From Phoronis pallida (lineage: Eukaryota; Phoronida; Phoronidae): 12,639 bases of DNA. Both the position numbers and the translations under genes were made by a program. The notes under the pieces are model-generated. The model was not told where the DNA came from and searched no databases. It saw only the letters and a program-made list of their open reading frames with translations. Positions 12,301 through 12,639 of the stretch are shown piece after piece (the first letter of the stretch is position 1; every line of letters starts with the position of its first letter). The stretch spans positions 1-12,639 of the forward strand of contig JAOXYC010183912.1 in the NCBI GenBank assembly GCA_028565715.1, in the 5' to 3' direction.

Positions 12301-12639
12301 AGGTCCTATCCAAATATTTTGCACAAGAATGTGTCAAATAGACAAAGAAGGCACGTTAATTATTTTTTTAAATATTGAAACATTTGTTTAGCAAACATAT
12401 GAACCCAAAACATTTTTGGTGATGGTTCAAAAGCAAAACAGAACTTTTTTTGTCTTTAATATTCAAAAAGTGCATCCAATCCCTATTGCAATTAAAGCGG
12501 CCCACAGTGATGGTTAGCACGGGTTTGCTGTTTTTTAAACTAGCAGGTTTTGTTGGTAAATTTTTGGCTTGACATACTCATTACATGGTGTACTATTGAT
12601 TTCAAAAGAAAAAACGGGCATATCTTACCGATTTCTAGC
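94..12639 (-). CDS. MDN1: Midasin (MDN1/Rea1), internal linker part, 13 exons, both ends outside the window
   Basis: Spliced gene read from 12639 down to 94. Exons are 12629-12639 (partial), 11456-11583, 6643-6773, 5807-5952, 4591-4910, 3847-4238, 3329-3528, 2483-2843, 2077-2265, 1462-1713, 1178-1264, 654-832 and 94-346 (alternative 94-469). Joined, they give 883 residues without a stop, and every intron starts GT, ends AG and keeps phase. Midasin is a nuclear AAA+ ATPase of about 5,600 residues in human that strips assembly factors (Ytm1, Rsa4) from pre-60S ribosomes. Recognised linker features are SPQGPVDP at residues 542-549, a following IADIE...LLTGR helix at 564-584, RPVPSQ at the end of the 63-codon exon, PFLAGL, and a charged helix leading into SLYHV. 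The window therefore covers roughly a sixth of the protein, within the helical linker/stem. No Walker motifs or MIDAS are present or expected here. Family assignment is from memory of the family; exon structure is read directly. Confidence 0.84.
253..487. repeat. 123-bp tandem duplication spanning an exon start and its splice acceptor
   Basis: Bases 253-364 and 376-487 align over 112 positions with 6 differences (about 95% identity), offset 123 bp; 11 unmatched bases separate them. Each copy holds 18 bases of intron end, with pyrimidine tract and AG, plus the first 94 bases of the exon. Predicted peptides differ at three places (VLAK/VVAK, ESSLM/ESPLM, MALL/MSLL). The unit length is a multiple of three and no stop lies in either copy or the junction. 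Confidence 0.95.
347..653 (-). other. MDN1 intron, 307 bp (184 bp if the distal acceptor is used)
   Basis: Donor GTATGT. Two acceptors are available: AG at 348-347 and AG at 471-470, both preceded by the same 18-bp tract ending TTTTATCCCACAG. The 123 bases between them come from a tandem duplication and are open in the gene's frame. Confidence 0.75.
654..832 (-). CDS. MDN1: MDN1 exon 12 of window (179 bp)
   Basis: Acceptor ATGATTTCAG lies above 832 and donor GTATGT at 653-648. It encodes residues 740-798 (VSYPELFIDALTHFPV ... EKAKYQVQA), phase 0 at the start and two bases (AG) at the end. The next base is A from either of two acceptors, giving Arg-LLDIGLV. Helical, leucine-rich linker sequence. 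Confidence 0.84.
833..1177 (-). other. MDN1 intron, 345 bp
   Basis: Donor GTAACT, acceptor CATGATTTCAG. No structure of note. Confidence 0.75.
1178..1264 (-). CDS. MDN1: MDN1 exon 11 of window (87 bp)
   Basis: Small exon of 29 codons, phase 0 at both ends. Acceptor TTATTGTTTCAG lies above 1264 and donor GTAACT at 1177-1172. It encodes residues 711-739, LMHGLTTLSHVTEKAVL ... GRCITQ. It could be skipped without changing frame, but it continues the helix of the preceding exon. Reading past the donor stays open but looks intronic. Confidence 0.8.
1462..1713 (-). CDS. MDN1: MDN1 exon 10 of window (252 bp)
   Basis: Acceptor TTCTAATTTCAG lies above 1713; 84 codons, phase 0 at both ends, residues 627-710 (FDELLQSTRQYLTT ... 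DLLMPFLAGLSM). The donor is the weaker GTTTGT at 1461-1456. I chose it because it yields PFLAGLSM-LMHGLTTL, the expected continuous helix, and matches the phase of the next exon. Reading on past it stays open for a further 20 codons with cysteine- and valine-rich, non-family sequence before a stop. Confidence 0.82.
1714..2076 (-). other. MDN1 intron, 363 bp
   Basis: Donor GTGAGT, acceptor CTAATTTCAG. AT-rich; nothing else seen. Confidence 0.75.
2077..2265 (-). CDS. MDN1: MDN1 exon 9 of window (189 bp)
   Basis: Acceptor TGTCACTTTCAG lies above 2265 and donor GTGAGT at 2076-2071; phase 0 at both ends, 63 codons. It encodes residues 564-626, IADIETEVSVRDWQSNLLTG ... AIRPVPSQ. The order of SPQGPVDP, then an acidic ADIE helix, then LLTGR, then RPxPSQ matches my memory of the midasin linker and confirms the join to the previous and next exons. 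Confidence 0.88.
2483..2843 (-). CDS. MDN1: MDN1 exon 8 of window (361 bp), carries SPQGPVDP
   Basis: Acceptor ATGTTTCATAG lies above 2843 and donor GTAGGT at 2482-2477. The exon encodes residues 444-563. It starts with the third base of a split Gly (DIG-KNSKESLTGSF) and ends in phase 0 with VNEQ. The C-terminal part, GLAQMVLLSPQGPVDPAY, is the most recognisable midasin linker motif in the window and the main basis for the gene name. A second AG seven bases further in would also keep phase (dropping residues by the split codon and three more), so the exact start is slightly uncertain. A plus-strand open frame at 2521-2859 is a shadow. Confidence 0.87.
3060..3163 (-). mobile_element. Possible Penelope-like element tail fragment
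   Basis: On the minus strand the sequence after the hairpin reads CACCGAAACATGTCGCAACT and then AAGAAACTTTGTTGTTTTTG. From memory, a GAAACATGTCGCAACTAAG-type string resembles the terminal part of Penelope-like retroelements, which often carry hammerhead-type motifs there. Here the CUGAUGA core is not intact (GCTTGAAAATAG precedes GTGGACGTATACACCGAAAC). No reverse transcriptase is present. Boundaries are approximate and the family call is tentative. Confidence 0.3.
3164..3281. repeat. Long near-perfect hairpin (118 bp)
   Basis: Bases 3164-3213 and 3231-3281 are inverted copies of each other, with three mismatches and one extra base across about 50 positions. The shared core includes TTTCAAGCTTTATTAC and GAATGAACAACCCAGAGAAGG on the left arm. 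The loop is about 17 bases. In the pre-mRNA it begins some 47 bases after the 5' splice site and would form a stable stem. Confidence 0.88.
3329..3528 (-). CDS. MDN1: MDN1 exon 7 of window (200 bp)
   Basis: Acceptor ATTGTATTTCAG lies above 3528 and donor GTAAAT at 3328-3323. The exon encodes residues 377-442 (KSLSIHSPALSFMLF ... APLHNESLDI), phase 0 at the start and two bases (GG) at the end, which give Gly with any next base. The middle, EDSSNHDDESH, is acidic and probably a loop between helices. The frame hits a stop one codon past the donor, supporting the exon boundary. Confidence 0.83.
3529..3846 (-). other. MDN1 intron, 318 bp
   Basis: Donor GTGAGT, acceptor TTGTATTTCAG. No repeat, RNA gene or open frame of note. 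Confidence 0.75.
3847..4238 (-). CDS. MDN1: MDN1 exon 6 of window (392 bp)
   Basis: The longest undisputed exon. Acceptor GAATGTTTTCAG lies above 4238 and donor GTGAGT at 3846-3841. It encodes residues 247-376 (CLQQIKKDCDELDLG ... GQNIVADKK), beginning with two bases of a split Glu and ending in phase 0. The early part is acidic and serine-rich (LGASDKSESKDLSS), likely a surface loop. The later part is helical with tryptophans (PWKQALITWVM, VTWWLNS). It joins KSLSIHSPALSF of the next exon. A plus-strand open frame at 3851-4075 is a shadow. Confidence 0.86.
4239..4590 (-). other. MDN1 intron, 352 bp
   Basis: Donor GTATGT, acceptor AATGTTTTCAG. Strongly AT-rich near 4260-4340. Nothing else seen. 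Confidence 0.75.
4591..4910 (-). CDS. MDN1: MDN1 exon 5 of window (320 bp)
   Basis: Acceptor CCTATTGCAG lies above 4910 and donor GTATGT at 4590-4585. The exon encodes residues 140-245 (MPAELKSAVNQLHSILG ... LLDMKPIDE), with one base of a split codon at the start and one at the end. The final G joins AG of the next exon to make Glu. The segment has an FGAPPPF turn and a helical KGELIQ-like stretch typical of the stacked-helix linker. Upstream of the acceptor the frame stays open for about 20 codons but reads lysine- and tyrosine-rich intron sequence. Confidence 0.85.
5197..5732. repeat. 15-bp inverted pair enclosing the miniature element
   Basis: GCATTTTTCTGTCTT at 5197-5211 and its exact complement at 5718-5732 lie 15 and 155 bases outside the 5226-5562 element. 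They could be the ends of an older, larger foldback element into which the smaller one inserted, or chance. Confidence 0.4.
5226..5562. mobile_element. 337-bp miniature inverted-repeat element, TA-flanked
   Basis: The 27 bases at 5226-5252 (beginning TACCGTATTCTCCCTAATAA) are the exact reverse complement of 5536-5562. If the outer TA on each side is the duplicated target, the element runs 5228-5560, beginning CCGTATTCTC and ending with its complement. Subterminal structure repeats the end motif: a local palindrome AAGCGCCC-A-GGGCGCTT at 5244-5260 and another GGCGCTTATT at 5483-5492. There is no coding capacity, so it is non-autonomous. TA duplication suggests a Tc1/mariner-type or related cut-and-paste family; this is inference. 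Confidence 0.8.
5807..5952 (-). CDS. MDN1: MDN1 exon 4 of window (146 bp)
   Basis: Acceptor TTATTGCAG lies above 5952. The donor is a non-standard GTGGGC at 5806-5801. The exon encodes residues 91-138 (FLEALSWKRRFLLFC ... TVLFNDN), phase 0 at the start and two bases (AG) left over at the end. With T from the next exon these make Ser, giving NDN-S-MPAELKSAVNQL. The LSWKRRF and LSLHWNWLYEK helices resemble the corresponding midasin linker segment. The donor is the only nearby GT that gives the required phase. Confidence 0.83.
5953..6642 (-). other. MDN1 intron, 690 bp
   Basis: Donor GTAATG, acceptor GATTATTGCAG. AT-rich; I see no repeat, RNA gene or further exon in it. Confidence 0.7.
6643..6773 (-). 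CDS. MDN1: MDN1 exon 3 of window (131 bp)
   Basis: Acceptor CTGTTTTCAG lies above 6773 and donor GTAATG at 6642-6637. The exon encodes residues 48-90 (LLDQAQLPHLVVSHL ... QVMDDMSVSK), starting with two bases of a split Gly codon and ending in phase 0. The other two forward frames meet stops within a few codons of the acceptor, so the frame is unambiguous. The sequence is leucine-rich and predicted helical, and continues directly into FLEALSWKRRF of the next exon. An open frame on the opposite strand across this exon is a shadow. Confidence 0.83.
9077..9298. mobile_element. TTAA-flanked GC-rich foldback element (piggyBac-like miniature element)
   Basis: A 214-bp block (9081-9294) lies between two TTAA tetranucleotides (9077-9080 and 9295-9298) and is far richer in GC than its surroundings. 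Its ends are inverted repeats beginning GCCTACCGCACACCTAGCGC on the left and GCCCACCGCACACCTAGCGC on the right, read inward. The 24-25 bp unit CCGCACACCTAGCGCGATTG... occurs directly at 9086-9110, 9153-9177 and 9228-9251, and inverted at 9265-9289. A second inverted pair is inside (GCAACATTCGC at 9127-9137, complement at 9205-9215). There is no coding capacity. TTAA duplication is the hallmark of piggyBac-type insertion; the superfamily call is inference. Confidence 0.75.
10063..10155. repeat. AT-rich hairpin with 23-bp perfect arms
   Basis: The 23 bases at 10063-10085 are the exact reverse complement of 10133-10155; the arms include AATAATAAATTTCTC and its complement. They are separated by a 47-base loop that itself shows weak complementarity. 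Arms of this length are unlikely by chance even in AT-rich DNA. It may be a small foldback element or the remnant of one. No clear target-site duplication was seen. Confidence 0.7.
11456..11583 (-). CDS. MDN1: MDN1 exon 2 of window (128 bp)
   Basis: Acceptor TATTTTTCAG lies just above 11583 and donor GTGAGT at 11455-11450. The exon encodes residues 5-46 of the assembled fragment (LYLLSVLSEDRATN ... QSSFAYHQ), with one base of a split codon at each end. The final G joins GC of the next exon to make Gly, giving SSFAYHQ-G-LLDQAQLPHLV. Only this frame is both fully open and phase-compatible with its neighbours. A longer open frame on the same strand (11351-11569) ignores the splice sites and is a shadow. 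No catalytic motif; helical linker. Confidence 0.8.
11584..12628 (-). other. MDN1 intron, 1,045 bp
   Basis: Donor GTAAGA, acceptor TTTTTCAG. AT-rich with many short A or T runs. The only structure seen is a 16-bp direct repeat (AGTGCCCCAAAACCAC) at 11674-11689 and 11705-11720, annotated separately. A 64-codon open frame at 12197-12391 on the plus strand has AT-rich, low-complexity composition and looks like chance. Confidence 0.6.
11674..11720. repeat. Two-copy 16-bp direct repeat, 31-bp period
   Basis: AGTGCCCCAAAACCAC occurs exactly at 11674-11689 and 11705-11720, with a different 15-bp spacer between. Probably a small local duplication inside an intron, without evident function. Confidence 0.6.
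12629..12639 (-). CDS. MDN1: MDN1 exon 1 of window (partial, 3' end only)
   Basis: Only the last 11 bases of an exon fall inside the window, and the upstream part is cut off. The exon ends in TCG followed by a good donor, GTAAGA (12628-12623). It ends after two bases of a codon. Joined to the next exon this gives Ala-Arg-Asn-Arg and continues without a stop into LYLLSVLSED. The donor match and the phase fit are the only support, so it is less certain than the other exons. Confidence 0.6.

Noticed and set aside
12197-12391. 64-codon plus-strand frame
   Set aside because: Low-complexity AT-rich composition rich in Ile, Phe, Asn and Lys, no motif, inside an intron; probably chance.
12500-12530. 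A-box-like GTGATGGTTAGCACGGG suggesting a SINE head
   Set aside because: No B box follows within the expected distance and no cloverleaf or tail is visible.

Overview
The window looks like ordinary nuclear DNA from an animal, probably a marine invertebrate. It is AT-rich, has no bacterial gene layout, and carries one coding signal: a chain of short exons on the minus strand separated by GT-AG introns, with small foldback transposon relics in the introns. The species cannot be named from the sequence. Deuterostome invertebrates and lophotrochozoans are both possible.

The gene is best read as part of MDN1 (midasin/Rea1), the giant dynein-related AAA+ ATPase that remodels pre-60S ribosomal particles in the nucleus. 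I placed 13 exons, running from high to low coordinates: 12639-12629 (cut by the window edge), 11583-11456, 6773-6643, 5952-5807, 4910-4591, 4238-3847, 3528-3329, 2843-2483, 2265-2077, 1713-1462, 1264-1178, 832-654 and 346-94 (or 469-94). All 12 complete introns obey GT-AG and every codon phase matches across the junctions. The joined product is 883 residues with no stop. It corresponds to the long helical linker after the six AAA modules. Neither the ATPase ring, nor the acidic region, nor the C-terminal MIDAS domain is present. The identification rests on recognised linker motifs: SPQGPVDP followed by an IADIE...LLTGR segment, then RPVPSQ, then PFLAGL, then a charged helix leading into SLY. 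It is recognition from memory, not a database match.

The most unusual point is at the 3' end of the window. A 123-bp tandem duplication (253-487) copies both the start of the last exon and its 3' splice site. It creates two strong acceptors 123 bp apart, both in the correct phase and both open. Use of the distal acceptor would add 41 residues.

The introns hold the rest. The 2844-3328 intron has a near-perfect 118-bp hairpin next to a stretch that resembles the tail of a Penelope-like element. The 4911-5806 intron has a 337-bp TA-flanked miniature element. The 4.7-kb intron (6774-11455) has a GC-rich, TTAA-flanked foldback element with four copies of a 24-25 bp unit, and a second AT-rich hairpin. 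I see no tRNA, rRNA, CRISPR, promoter, poly(A) end or second gene. Despite a careful search I see no novel multi-gene system.
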